Assembly (NCBI GenBank): GCA_030695415.1
Contig: JAUYQZ010000001.1
Location: forward strand, 1-64,000
DNA: 64,000 nt
Direction of reading: 5' to 3'
Source: Hylemonella sp.
GTDB lineage: Bacteria; Pseudomonadota; Gammaproteobacteria; Burkholderiales; Burkholderiaceae_C
Part shown: piece after piece, positions 8,825 through 17,340 of the stretch
Layout of the letters: each line of letters opens with the position of its first letter
How positions within the stretch are numbered: position 1 is the stretch's first letter
Made by a program: the position numbers and the translations under genes
The notes under the pieces: generated by a model
Seen by the model: only the letters and a program-made list of their open reading frames with translations
What the model was told of the DNA's origin: nothing
The model's database searches: none

Positions 8825-9310
8825 ATGCCCACGCTCGACGAGGTATATGCCAAGTTCGGAGAAGCAGCCGAGGCCGCCCAGCTTCTGGAACTTGAGCTGG
8901 GCAACTCACTGATCTTCGCCGCTGTGGACCTCCATGGGTTGGCCAAGATTCGAAGCAAGTCACTGGGGCGGAAGCTCATCGGGGAGATCGATCGCAAGAC
9001 GCTTGGTCAATTGCTAGCCTCGCTTCGAAAGTCTGCGCCACCTCCACCGGAGCTTGAAGCTGAGCTTGCTGTGGCGCTGTCCGAGCGCAACCGACTCAAT
9101 CACTCTTTCTATAGGCAACACAACTTTCGTCGCAATAGTGACGAAGGTCGCACCATCATGATGGCTGACCTCCAAGTCATCCACGAGAGAATCCTTGGGG
9201 CTTACACCAGCCTAATGATCTTTTCAGGAACTGACGTCCAGAAGAATCCAATTCCGTTCACGCCAGTCACTCATCTCAACCTAGAGGTCAAGGGCGATGG
9301 TGACGCCTAA
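8825..9310 (+). CDS. Small HEPN-like protein
   Basis: A 161-residue soluble, largely helical protein of no named family I can assign. The key feature is SERNRLNHSFYRQHNFRRNS: Arg88-Asn89-x3-His93 fits the HEPN catalytic motif R-N-x3-H, and the following HSF..H segment is typical of small HEPN-like proteins annotated as hypothetical. A helix with DLQVIHERILGAY follows. It lies 37 bases after the membrane HEPN-like gene and ends 6 bases before a strong hairpin, so the two form one transcription unit. It could be a ribonuclease toxin, the inactive partner of one, or a structural HEPN; the sequence alone does not decide. Confidence 0.6.
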   Translation: MPTLDEVYAKFGEAAEAAQLLELELGNSLIFAAVDLHGLAKIRSKSLGRKLIGEIDRKTLGQLLASLRKSAPPPPELEAELAVALSERNRLNHSFYRQHNFRRNSDEGRTIMMADLQVIHERILGAYTSLMIFSGTDVQKNPIPFTPVTHLNLEVKGDGDA

Positions 9311-9316
9311 CCCCTC

Positions 9317-9348
9317 CGACAAGGGCACGCGATAGCGTGCCCTTGTCG
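9317..9348 (+). terminator. Hairpin closing the HEPN-like gene pair
   Basis: Perfect 14-bp arms CGACAAGGGCACGC and GCGTGCCCTTGTCG enclose a GATA tetraloop, 6 bases after the stop of the second gene. The tail (CATTTGTCTT) is only moderately T-rich, but stem and position fit intrinsic termination. Confidence 0.65.
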
Positions 9349-9361
9349 CATTTGTCTTCGG

Positions 9362-9648
9362 TTTTCGGTTTCCCCCACCCTTGTGTCTGTGCCGAGAAGC
9401 GCAGCGACAGGCGGATCAAGAGACGCGCATGTTTGAGCGAAGCGAGTTTGCGCGGCTCCCGCCTGACGCGAGCATCGCAGGGTGCCCCGGCAACGCCGGG
9501 GTCACAGACACCAGGGTCGCCTTTCTTTTGGGTACTTTGCTTTGGCGAAGCAAAGAAAAGTACCTCGGCCGCCGGGCCGAGACCCGGCTTGCCACGCAAG
9601 AGAAGTTCCAGCCAAGGGAAAGGCCTTCGACAAGCTCAGGCAGAACGG
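9362..9648 (-). repeat. Long intergenic repeat, copy B (right inverted arm)
   Basis: Read on the minus strand it runs CCTGAGCTTGTCGAAGG, GCGTGGCAAGCCGGGTCTCG, then GCTTCGCCAAAGCAAAGTA, colinear with copy A at 7464-7751 with diverged spacers. The 9349-9673 stretch has no convincing gene apart from this repeat. Confidence 0.7.
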
Positions 9649-9673
9649 ATCATTGACAGAACGCCAACAGGCA

Positions 9674-10648
9674 TCAATCAAGCTTGACGCCCGCATCCTT
9701 CACGAGCTTCACCCAGAACTTCTCGTCCCGGGCCAGGAAGGCCGCATAGTCCGCCGGCGACTGGGACACCGACACCTCGGTGCCTTCACGCGCCAGCGCG
9801 GCCTTCACCGATTCCTGCTGCATGGCCGCCTTCGTGGCCTCGAAGAGCTTCTGCACGATGGCCGGGGCTGTGCCAGCCGGCACGAAGAAGCCGTACCAGA
9901 AGTCGAGCTCGTACTCCGGCAATCCGGCGTCCTTCATGCCCGGCAGATCCGGGAACAGGGCGCTGCGTTCGGTGGCGCTGATCCCCAGGCCACGTACACG
10001 ACCGGACTGGATGTGCGGCAGGGTGGACGGTGGCGTGCCGAAGTAGATCTGGGTATCGCCCGCGATCAGTGACTGCATGGCCGGGCCGCCGCCGCGGTAG
10101 GGAATCTCGGTGAACTTGACCCCGGCCACTTGGGCAAACTGCGCAGCGCCCAGATGGGTCGCCGAGCCGTTGCCGGCCGTGGCTACGTTCAGCGCACCGG
10201 GGGCGGCCTTGGCCTTGGCAATCAGTTCCTTGACCGAGTTGATGCCGGCGTTCGGGTTGACCGCAATCACCAGCGGCGAGGCCGTGAGCTTGGTCACGGG
10301 CAGCAGGTCGCTGGGCTTGTAGCTGAGCTTGGGATTGAGCGCGGGGTTGACCGAGATGGCGGCAGGGCTGGCGATCAGCAGCGTGTAGCCGTCCGGGGCC
10401 GACTTGGCCACCAGATCCGCTGCGATGCTGGAGCCGGCACCCGCCTTGTTCTCGACCACGATGGGCTGGCCCAGGGCGCGGCCCAGGGCCTCGCCGACGG
10501 AACGCGCCACATAGTCGGCGGCGCCGCCGGGCGCAAAACCGACCACCAGCTTGATCGGTTTGTTCGGATAGGCCGTGGCCTGCGCGGACGCTGACGACAC
10601 GCCGCCCAGGGCCAGCAGCCCGGCCAGGAGGATCAAAGATGGTCTCAT
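9674..10648 (-). CDS. Bug-family periplasmic solute receptor (first tandem copy)
   Basis: A 324-residue Bug receptor of the tripartite tricarboxylate transporter type, which captures carboxylate or aromatic ligands in the periplasm. A signal peptide is evident (about residues 1-22, ending SASAQA). Family motifs are YPNKPIKLVVGFAPGG, IVVENKAGAGSSIAADLVA and PDGYTLLIASP. The start is the ATG at 10646-10648, preceded by GGAAGGAAAC. Residues after cleavage closely match the next gene, so the two are tandem duplicates. No membrane permease genes (tctBA) are nearby; orphan Bug receptors are normal in Burkholderiales. The ligand is probably linked to the acyl-CoA genes upstream. Confidence 0.9.
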   Translation of the reverse strand: MRPSLILLAGLLALGGVSSASAQATAYPNKPIKLVVGFAPGGAADYVARSVGEALGRALGQPIVVENKAGAGSSIAADLVAKSAPDGYTLLIASPAAISVNPALNPKLSYKPSDLLPVTKLTASPLVIAVNPNAGINSVKELIAKAKAAPGALNVATAGNGSATHLGAAQFAQVAGVKFTEIPYRGGGPAMQSLIAGDTQIYFGTPPSTLPHIQSGRVRGLGISATERSALFPDLPGMKDAGLPEYELDFWYGFFVPAGTAPAIVQKLFEATKAAMQQESVKAALAREGTEVSVSQSPADYAAFLARDEKFWVKLVKDAGVKLD

Positions 10649-10737
10649 GATGTTTCCTTCCGTTTCCATTGAAAACAGGGTGGCGCGTGCCAGGGGATGA
10701 AGCCAAAGCGCCCCATCCGCTGCAGACGTGCGCGGCC

Positions 10738-11712
10738 TCACTCCAGCTTGACGTCGGCGCTCTTGACCAGGTTTACCCAGAACTTCTCGTCCTGGGCCAG
10801 GAAGGCGGCGTAGTCAGCGGGCGACCTGGACACCGAGATCTCGGTACCCTCGCGGGCCAGCGCGGCTCTCACGCCGGGCTGTTTCATCGCCTCCTGCGTG
10901 GCCTCGAACAGCTTCTGCACGATGGGCTGGGGCGTGGCGGCAGGCACGAAGAAGCCGTACCAGAAATCGATGAGGTAGTCCGGCAGGCCGGCCTCCTTCA
11001 TGCCCGGCAGATCGGGGAAGAGCGGGGTGCGCTCCAGCGTACTCACGCCCAGCCCGCGCAAGCGGCCAGCCTGAATCTGGGGCAGCACCGAGGGCGGTGT
11101 GCCGAAGGTCACTTGCGTATCACCAGCAATCACCGACTGGATGCCCGGGCCGCCGCCACGGAAAGGAATGTGCTGCATCTGTACGCCCGCCACCTGGCTG
11201 AACAGGGCCGCACCCAGATGCGGGGCCGAGCCGTTGCCGGAGGTTGCGAAGTTCAGCTTGCCCGGCTCCTTCTTGGCACGGGCGATCAGCTCCTGGACCG
11301 TGTTGATGCCCGTGGCCGGGTTCACCGCAATCACCAGCGGCGAGCTGGTGAGCTTGCTGACCGGCTGCAGCTCGCTGGGCTTGTAGGGAAGCTTCGGGTT
11401 GAGCGCGGGGTTGACCGAGATGGAGCTCGGGCTGGCGATCAGCAGGGTGTAGCCGTCGGGCGCCGACTTGGCCACCAGATCGGCTGCGATGCTGGAGCCG
11501 GCACCGGCCTTGTTCTCGATCACGATGGGCTGGCCCAGGGCACGGCCCAGGGCATCCCCGATCGAGCGCGCCACAAAATCGGCGGCACCGCCCGGGGCGA
11601 ATCCCACCACCAACTTCACGGGCTTGTTGGGATAAGCCTGCGCCTGGGCCAGTGTGGCGTGGGTGCAGGCAGTCAGGGCCAGGGCCGTCAGCAACAGTTT
11701 GCGTTTTTGCAT
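10738..11712 (-). CDS. Bug-family periplasmic solute receptor (second tandem copy)
   Basis: Same length (324 residues) and architecture as its downstream neighbour: signal peptide MQKRKLLLTALALTACTHA with cleavage near AQA, then YPNKPVKLVVGFAPGG and IVIENKAGAGSSIAADLVA. Differences cluster in the loops that line the ligand cleft (for example VQMQHIPFRGGGPGIQS versus VKFTEIPYRGGGPAMQS), which suggests the copies have separated in ligand preference. Start is the ATG at 11710-11712. Gap to the next copy is 89 bases and to the upstream oxidoreductase gene 50 bases, consistent with one operon running leftward from 14767. Confidence 0.9.
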   Translation of the reverse strand: MQKRKLLLTALALTACTHATLAQAQAYPNKPVKLVVGFAPGGAADFVARSIGDALGRALGQPIVIENKAGAGSSIAADLVAKSAPDGYTLLIASPSSISVNPALNPKLPYKPSELQPVSKLTSSPLVIAVNPATGINTVQELIARAKKEPGKLNFATSGNGSAPHLGAALFSQVAGVQMQHIPFRGGGPGIQSVIAGDTQVTFGTPPSVLPQIQAGRLRGLGVSTLERTPLFPDLPGMKEAGLPDYLIDFWYGFFVPAATPQPIVQKLFEATQEAMKQPGVRAALAREGTEISVSRSPADYAAFLAQDEKFWVNLVKSADVKLE

Positions 11713-11762
11713 GTCGTCTCTCCTCGTGATGAATGGTTGGCGTACGAAACTCTGCTGGCACC

Positions 11763-12740
11763 TCAGGGCAGACCGGCCAGCACGATCTTGCCCATGTGCT
11801 GGGCGGCTTCCATGGCGGCCTTGGCCTGGGCCAGCTGTTCGAAGGGCAGCACCCGGTCCACCAGGGGCACTATGCGGCCATCGGCCAGCATGGGCAGGAT
11901 CTGCGCCTTGAAGGGCGGCACGCCCTCGGCCTTCAGGTCCGCGTTGCGCAACTTGTTGGACACGCCGAACAGCGTGAGGCGCTTGGCGTGCAGGGCATCG
12001 AGGTCGATCTCGGCATGCAACACGCCGTCCACATAACCCACCACGGCCAGGCGGCCCTGGAAGCCCAGGCAACGCAGGCTCTCGGCGAACATCGTGCCGC
12101 CCACGGCGTTGACCACCAGGTTCACGCCCTTGCCACCCGTGGCCTGCATGACGGCCTCATGGAAATCGGGCGCGCGTGTACAGATGCCGAGATCCAGACC
12201 CAGGGAATTCAAGTGGTCGAGCTTGGCCTGCGAGCCCGAGGTGCCGATCACCTTGGCGCCCAGGGCCTTGGCCATGGTCAGCGCGGTCACGCCCAGGCCG
12301 GAGGACACGCCCGGGATCAGCAGCCACTGGCCGGCCTGGAGATGGCCCTGCAGCACCAGCATGTCGTGCACCACCAGGCCGGTCAGGGGCACGGCCGAGG
12401 CCTGCTCCCAGCTCAGGCGATCGGGCTTGGGCATGGCCTCGCGCTGGTCCATCAGCACGTACTCGGCAAAACCACCTGAACACCGGCCCATGACGGCGTC
12501 GCCCGGTTTGAAGCCCGTGACGCCGGCGCCGGAGGCCAGCACCTCGCCCGCCGCTTCCATGCCGGCAGGCTTGGCGCTGCCTTCAGTCTGCAGACTGTGG
12601 CCGACGATGAACTCGCCGCGGTTCAGACCCGCGGCACGCACGCGCACCAGCAGCTGGCCCGGCCCGGCTTCGGGACGGGGGATGTCGCGCAGTTCCACCT
12701 CGATCTTGCCGCCGCTGATCCTGGCCCAGTAGGATTTCAT
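11763..12740 (-). CDS. Zinc-independent NADPH:quinone-type alcohol dehydrogenase (MDR superfamily)
   Basis: A 325-residue medium-chain dehydrogenase/reductase of the quinone oxidoreductase branch. It has the GroES-like N-domain (RAAGLNRGEFIVGHS; GMEAAGEVLASGAGV) and a Rossmann fold with GVSSGLGVTALTMAKALGAKVIGT. The zinc-binding cysteines of classical alcohol dehydrogenases are absent. The start at 12740 (MKSYWARISGG) puts the conserved first beta strand at the N-terminus. It sits in the acyl-CoA operon, so it may reduce an enoyl or quinone-like intermediate, though the family is broad and no substrate can be assigned. Confidence 0.85.
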   Translation of the reverse strand: MKSYWARISGGKIEVELRDIPRPEAGPGQLLVRVRAAGLNRGEFIVGHSLQTEGSAKPAGMEAAGEVLASGAGVTGFKPGDAVMGRCSGGFAEYVLMDQREAMPKPDRLSWEQASAVPLTGLVVHDMLVLQGHLQAGQWLLIPGVSSGLGVTALTMAKALGAKVIGTSGSQAKLDHLNSLGLDLGICTRAPDFHEAVMQATGGKGVNLVVNAVGGTMFAESLRCLGFQGRLAVVGYVDGVLHAEIDLDALHAKRLTLFGVSNKLRNADLKAEGVPPFKAQILPMLADGRIVPLVDRVLPFEQLAQAKAAMEAAQHMGKIVLAGLP

Positions 12741-12759
12741 GTCCTTGTCCTTCCTTGTG

Positions 12760-13575
12760 TCACTTGCCGCGAAACACGGGCTTACGCTTTTCCATGAAGG
12801 CCTTGCGGCCCTCGGCATAGTCCTCGCTCTGGAAGCAGCCCTGGATCAGCGCGCGGCATTTGTCGAAATCCACCTCGGGCGAGGGCTTGAGGATCTCGGC
12901 CATGATGGCCTTGCCGGCGCGCACCGTCAGCGGGGCGTTGGCGGCGAGGGCCTGGGTGTATTCGGCCAGCAGCGCGGGCAACTGGTCCGGCGCACAGACG
13001 CGCGAGATCAGGCCCACCTCCTTGGCTTCCGCTGCGCTGATGCGGCGTGCCGTGAAAAACAGGTCCTTGGCCACGCCGGGGCCGACCAGGTCCACCAGGT
13101 TCTTCAGGGCCGAGTAGCGGTAGCCCAGGCCCAGGCGCGCGGCCGGGATGGAGAAGACGGCGTCGCTGCTGGCGATGCGGATGTCGCAGCTCATGGCCAC
13201 GTTGACCCCGCCACCGATGCAATACCCGCGGATGCAGGCCAGGGTGGGCAAGCTGCAGTTGTAGATGCCCATCAGCGCCTCTTCCGCCATCACTTCATAG
13301 CGGGCCACGGCCTCTCGCGCGGCGCGCATGTCTTCGAACTGGGTGATGTCGGCGCCGGACACAAAGGCCTTCTCGCCCGCACCGCTGAACACCACCAGGC
13401 GCACGCGCTCGTCCGCTTCGGCCTGGGCCAGCAGGGGCGGCACGGCCTCCCACATGTCGACCGAGAGCGCGTTGTGCCGCTCGGGGTTGTTGAAACGGAT
13501 GTGCAGGGTGCTGCCATCCTCGTCCATCCAGCTCTGCACCCGCTCGGTGGGGGAAGCGTAGGTGATCTCTGCCAT
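12760..13575 (-). CDS. Enoyl-CoA hydratase/isomerase family protein
   Basis: A 271-residue crotonase-fold protein. The oxyanion-hole strands are visible as FSGAGEKAFVSGADITQFE (about residues 62-80) and CIRGYCIGGGVNVAMSCDIR (about 115-134). These are the parts that polarise the thioester carbonyl of CoA substrates. I cannot place the catalytic glutamates with confidence, so hydratase, isomerase and hydrolase activity remain open. It overlaps nothing but lies only one base from the CoA-transferase gene upstream, so they are surely co-transcribed. Confidence 0.88.
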   Translation of the reverse strand: MAEITYASPTERVQSWMDEDGSTLHIRFNNPERHNALSVDMWEAVPPLLAQAEADERVRLVVFSGAGEKAFVSGADITQFEDMRAAREAVARYEVMAEEALMGIYNCSLPTLACIRGYCIGGGVNVAMSCDIRIASSDAVFSIPAARLGLGYRYSALKNLVDLVGPGVAKDLFFTARRISAAEAKEVGLISRVCAPDQLPALLAEYTQALAANAPLTVRAGKAIMAEILKPSPEVDFDKCRALIQGCFQSEDYAEGRKAFMEKRKPVFRGK

Positions 13576-13576
13576 C

Positions 13577-14767
13577 TCAGTAAACTCCTTGTGCCTTCAG
13601 GCGCTTCATTTCATCATCGGCCAGGCCGAGTTCATGCAGGATCTCGGCGCTGTGCTCGCCGCGCTTGGGCGCGGCGCGCGCGATGGTGCTGGGCGTGCGC
13701 TCCAGTTGCACCGGCTGACCCACCAGGCGCTGCGGACCGTGGTGGGCCGAGACCACGTTCTTGACCATGCCGAGGTGCTGGACCTGCGGCTCCTCGAACA
13801 CTTCCTGCACGTTGTTGATCAGGCCGCAGGCCACGCCGCCTTCGTTGAAGCGTTCAACCCAGTAGGCACGGTCCTGCGCGGCCAGGCGGCGGTTGATCTC
13901 TTCGTTGAGCGAGTCGCGGTTGACCGAACGGCCCATCTTGTCGTGGTAGCGCGCATCCGTCACCCACTCGGGCGCGCCCAGGATGTCGCAGAAGCGTTCC
14001 CAGATCTTGGAGCCGAAGACGGCGATGTTCATCCAGCCGTCGCGCGCCTTGTAGACGCCGGTGGGGATGCTGGTGGGGTGGTAGTTGCCGGCCTGTGTGG
14101 GCACCTCGCCGTCGATCAGCACGCGCGAGGTCTGGAAGTCCATCATGTAGACCATGGACTCCAGCAGCGAGGTGTGCAGGAACTGCCCCTTGCCCGAGGC
14201 CTCGCGCTCCAGCAGCGCCACCAGGATGCCCTGGGCCGCAAAGATGCCGGCGCACAGGTCGGCGATCGGGATGCCCACGCGCATGGGGCCGTCGCCCGGC
14301 GTGCCGGTGACCGACATCAGGCCGCTCATGCCCTGGGCGATCTGGTCAAAGCCCGGGCGCTGGGCCAGCGGGCCGGTCTGTCCGAAACCCGAGATGCTGG
14401 CGTAGACCAGGCGCGGGTGCTCTTTGGCCAGCGTCTCGTAGTCGATGCCCAGGCGGAACTTCACGTCAGGGCGAAAGTTTTCCACCACCACGTCGGCGGT
14501 GCCGATCAGGCGCTTGAGCACGGCGATGCCCTCGGCTTCCTTGAGGTTGAGCGTGATGGAGCGCTTGTTGCGGTGCGTGTACTGGTAGTCGGAGCCGTCC
14601 TGGCCACCCAGGGTGTCGTCGCCGCGCATGTGATCGGGCATCTGGACCTGGATGACGTCGGCGCCCCAGTCGGCGAGCTGGCGGCAGCAGGTCGGCCCGG
14701 CGCGGACCTGGGTCAGGTCGATCACGCGAAAACGCGCGAGAGCAGAGGAAGCGGGGAGATGGGGCAT
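13577..14767 (-). CDS. CaiB/BaiF (class III) CoA-transferase
   Basis: A 396-residue member of the formyl-CoA transferase family, which moves CoA between carboxylic acids. Visible signatures include RVIDLTQVRAGPTCCRQLADWGAD, ENFRPDVKFRLG and VYASISGFGQTGP. The catalytic aspartate that forms the acyl anhydride is Asp170 in GIPIADLCAG, matching Asp169 of the founding enzyme. As first gene of the leftward operon it would activate the acid brought in by the Bug receptors, for hydration/isomerisation by the next gene. Operator-like repeats lie in its promoter region. The actual acid is unknown. Confidence 0.92.
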   Translation of the reverse strand: MPHLPASSALARFRVIDLTQVRAGPTCCRQLADWGADVIQVQMPDHMRGDDTLGGQDGSDYQYTHRNKRSITLNLKEAEGIAVLKRLIGTADVVVENFRPDVKFRLGIDYETLAKEHPRLVYASISGFGQTGPLAQRPGFDQIAQGMSGLMSVTGTPGDGPMRVGIPIADLCAGIFAAQGILVALLEREASGKGQFLHTSLLESMVYMMDFQTSRVLIDGEVPTQAGNYHPTSIPTGVYKARDGWMNIAVFGSKIWERFCDILGAPEWVTDARYHDKMGRSVNRDSLNEEINRRLAAQDRAYWVERFNEGGVACGLINNVQEVFEEPQVQHLGMVKNVVSAHHGPQRLVGQPVQLERTPSTIARAAPKRGEHSAEILHELGLADDEMKRLKAQGVY

Positions 14768-14798
14768 GGGAAAGCGTTCAGCGAGTCAAACTGGGACG

Positions 14799-14856
14799 AA
14801 GTGTCCCGCCCACCCCCTAAAGTGTCAACACTTTGGCGTGAATCGATGACACTTTT
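14799..14856. promoter_or_regulatory. Likely GntR operator: one palindrome and two half-sites
   Basis: In the 167-bp divergent region, AAAGTGTCAACACTTT at 14819-14834 is a perfect 7-bp inverted repeat with a CA centre. AAGTGTC at 14799-14805 and GACACTTTT at 14848-14856 repeat its half-site. Placement between the CoA-transferase gene and a GntR gene points to local repression and autoregulation. Confidence 0.6.
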
Positions 14857-14934
14857 AATGGTTTTCCCCAATCCCCAAACCACAGCGGATGCTACGATTC
14901 AGCGACTTAGAAGACGCCAAGCCCGATCTGCCCC

Positions 14935-15600
14935 ATGGACTCCGTCAAAGAAAAATCCGAGCAGGGCCTCTCCCCAGCCATCGCGGAAGAACTCAAGCGC
15001 CTGATCTACAGCGGCGAGATCCAGCCCGGTGACCGCCTGAACGAAGCCGCCCTGGCCTTGCGCATGGGCACCAGCCGCGGCCCGATCCGGGAAGCCATCC
15101 GCATGCTGGCCGGCCTGGGTCTGGTCACGGCCGTGCCCAACCGCGGCGTTTTCGTGCGCCAGATCTCGGTGCGCGAGATGCTGGAGATCTACGAGCTGCG
15201 CGCGCTGATCTTCGGTTTCGCCGCCGAACGCGCCTGCGAGCACCTGGACGATGCACACCGCGCCGAAATGGAACAGCTGCTGGTCCAGATGGACGTCGCC
15301 TGCGAGGCCGGCGAGAGTACGGCCTATTACGAACACAATCTGCGCTTTCACGCCCTGATCCTGCAGCTCTCAGGCAACCAGCGCGCCCACCAGGCCTACG
15401 ACGACCACGTCAAGGAGCTGCATCTGTTCCGGCGCCGTTATTTCAATGCGCCTGGCAATATGCGCCGCTCCAATGCCGAGCACCGAGCCATCTTCGAAGC
15501 CGTCACCAAGGGCGAAGCCAGGCGTGCCCGCACCCTGGCCGAGCGCCACGTGCTCTCGGGGCGAGACCGTCTGCTGACCCTGCTGGACCAACCCGCCTGA
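14935..15600 (+). CDS. GntR-family regulator with FCD ligand domain
   Basis: A 221-residue FadR-type regulator. The winged helix occupies about residues 12-78 ([19 protein letters not shown], then [18 protein letters not shown] for the recognition helix). The FCD domain follows; its usual metal-site histidines are seen in [19 protein letters not shown] and AERHVLSG. Such proteins repress a neighbouring operon until a carboxylate binds. It is divergent from the CoA-transferase operon, with repeated AAAGTGTC half-sites between them, so that operon is the probable target. Confidence 0.9.
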   Translation: MDSVKEKSEQGLSPAIAEELKRLIYSGEIQPGDRLNEAALALRMGTSRGPIREAIRMLAGLGLVTAVPNRGVFVRQISVREMLEIYELRALIFGFAAERACEHLDDAHRAEMEQLLVQMDVACEAGESTAYYEHNLRFHALILQLSGNQRAHQAYDDHVKELHLFRRRYFNAPGNMRRSNAEHRAIFEAVTKGEARRARTLAERHVLSGRDRLLTLLDQPA

Positions 15601-15643
15601 ATGCCTGCCGGGAGGGGCCCGGACTTGTAGGAAAATCGGGGCC

Positions 15644-16456
15644 ATGACCTCCCGCCCTGTCCGTTCCCAGTACGAAGACTTCATGCGCCACGTCTACACG
15701 ACCGGCGTGACCAAGACCGACCGCACCGGCACCGGCACGCGCAGCGTGTTCGGCCACCAGATGCGCTTCGACCTCAATGAGGGCTTTCCGCTGGTCACCA
15801 CCAAGAAGGTGCACCTGCGCTCCATCATCCAGGAACTGCTGTGGTTCCTCACGGGCTCGAGCAACAACAACTGGCTCAAGGAACGCGGCGTCTCCATCTG
15901 GGACGAGTGGGCCCGCCCCGACGGCGACCTGGGCCCGGTCTACGGCGTGCAGTGGCGCAGCTGGCCCACGCCCGACGGCGGCCATATCGACCAGATCGCC
16001 GAGGTCGTCAAGACGCTCAAGAGCAACCCGGACTCGCGCCGCATCATCGTCAGCGCCTGGAATGTGGCCGAGCTCAACAAGATGGCGCTGATGCCCTGCC
16101 ACGCCTTCTTCCAGTTCTACGTCGCTGAGGGCAAGCTCAGCTGCCAGCTCTACCAGCGCAGCGCCGACATCTTCCTGGGCGTGCCCTTCAACATCGCCAG
16201 CTACGCCCTGCTCACGCACATGCTTGCGCAGCAGTGTGACCTGGCGGTGGGCGACTTCATCTGGACCGGCGGCGACTGCCACATCTACAGCAACCACCAC
16301 GAGCAGGTGGAACTGCAACTGAGCCGCACGCCCCACCCCTACCCCACCCTGAACATCAAGCGCCGCCCGGACTCGATCTTCGACTACCAGTTCGAGGATT
16401 TCGAAGTGCTGGACTACCAGTGCCACCCGGCCATCAAGGCGCCGGTGGCGGTGTGA
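15644..16456 (+). CDS. thyA: Thymidylate synthase
   Basis: ThyA methylates dUMP to dTMP with methylene-tetrahydrofolate, yielding dihydrofolate. The 270-residue protein contains the catalytic cysteine Cys152 in [13 protein letters not shown], the dUMP phosphate-binding RRIIVSAWN, and the [20 protein letters not shown] block. Length matches the long ThyA form. The GTG start of the next gene overlaps its TGA, and folA follows that, so the enzyme that makes dihydrofolate and the one that recycles it share an operon. Confidence 0.97.
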   Translation: MTSRPVRSQYEDFMRHVYTTGVTKTDRTGTGTRSVFGHQMRFDLNEGFPLVTTKKVHLRSIIQELLWFLTGSSNNNWLKERGVSIWDEWARPDGDLGPVYGVQWRSWPTPDGGHIDQIAEVVKTLKSNPDSRRIIVSAWNVAELNKMALMPCHAFFQFYVAEGKLSCQLYQRSADIFLGVPFNIASYALLTHMLAQQCDLAVGDFIWTGGDCHIYSNHHEQVELQLSRTPHPYPTLNIKRRPDSIFDYQFEDFEVLDYQCHPAIKAPVAV

Positions 16457-17340
16457 TCAATCAACGCCAGCTCCTGGCCCTGATCGCCCTCACGCTGATG
16501 TGGGGCATCAACTGGCCGATGATGAAGTTCTCTCTGCGAGAACTCTCGCCCATGTACTTCCGCGCGCTGACCATGACGGCCGGCGCGATCTTTCTCTACA
16601 CCTGGTACCGGGCCCAGGGCCTGCGCATGCTGCCGCGTGGTGCCGAGTGGCGCTCGGTGCTCGCCATCGGCGCGCCCAATATGCTGGGCTGGCACACGGT
16701 GTCCATCCTGGGCGTGAAGGAACTGGCCTCCGGGCGTGCGGCCATCCTGGGCTTCACCATGCCGATCTGGACCGTGCTGATCAGCGTGCTTTTTCTGGGC
16801 GAGAAACTCACGCGTCGGGTGGCGGTGGCAGCCGTGGCCGTGGGCATTGCCATCGCCCTGCTGACCTCCAGCGAGTTCACCGCGCTCAGCGGCCGGCCGC
16901 TGGGCATCGTCTGGATGGAAATCGCCGCCGTCTGCTGGGCCATCGGCACGCTGCTGATGCGCCGCGCCACGCTGACCCTGCCGGTGGAGACGCTCACCAT
17001 CTGGACCATGATCCTGGCCAGCGCCTGCCTCTGGGGCATCGCCCTGGCCAGCGAACCCTGGCCCAGCTGGCAATTCACCGGCCCCATGTGGGCCAGCCTA
17101 GCCTACGGCGCCTTCATCAACTACGGTTTCGCCCAGACCTTGTGGGCTGGCCTGGCGCGGCACCTGCCGCCGTCCACCAGCGCCATGAGCATCATGGCCA
17201 TCCCGCTGATCGGAACCCTGAGCGCCACGGTCATTGTGGGTGAATGGCCGCACTGGCAGGACTACCTGGCCATCGTGTTCGTGATGGCCGCGATTGCCGC
17301 CGTGTTGCTGCCGCCACGCAGCCGGAGAACGACCGTATGA
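16453..17340 (+). CDS. EamA/DMT-family transporter within the thyA-folA operon
   Basis: A 295-residue drug/metabolite transporter with ten hydrophobic segments arranged as two EamA repeats (about residues 5-130 and 150-285). The start chosen is GTG at 16453, which overlaps the thyA stop (GTGA); an upstream ATG would extend 11 residues into thyA and add a hydrophilic Gly-rich stub. The second overlap (ATGA) joins it to folA. Members export amino acids, nucleobase-like compounds or other small molecules. Tight coupling on both sides to folate/thymidylate genes hints at a related substrate, but that is inference. Confidence 0.88.
   Translation: MINQRQLLALIALTLMWGINWPMMKFSLRELSPMYFRALTMTAGAIFLYTWYRAQGLRMLPRGAEWRSVLAIGAPNMLGWHTVSILGVKELASGRAAILGFTMPIWTVLISVLFLGEKLTRRVAVAAVAVGIAIALLTSSEFTALSGRPLGIVWMEIAAVCWAIGTLLMRRATLTLPVETLTIWTMILASACLWGIALASEPWPSWQFTGPMWASLAYGAFINYGFAQTLWAGLARHLPPSTSAMSIMAIPLIGTLSATVIVGEWPHWQDYLAIVFVMAAIAAVLLPPRSRRTTV

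Noticed and set aside
13562-15004. Long frame antisense to the CoA-transferase gene reaching into the GntR gene
   Set aside because: Its sequence is low-complexity His/Ala/Arg-rich and it would cross the promoter region and operator.
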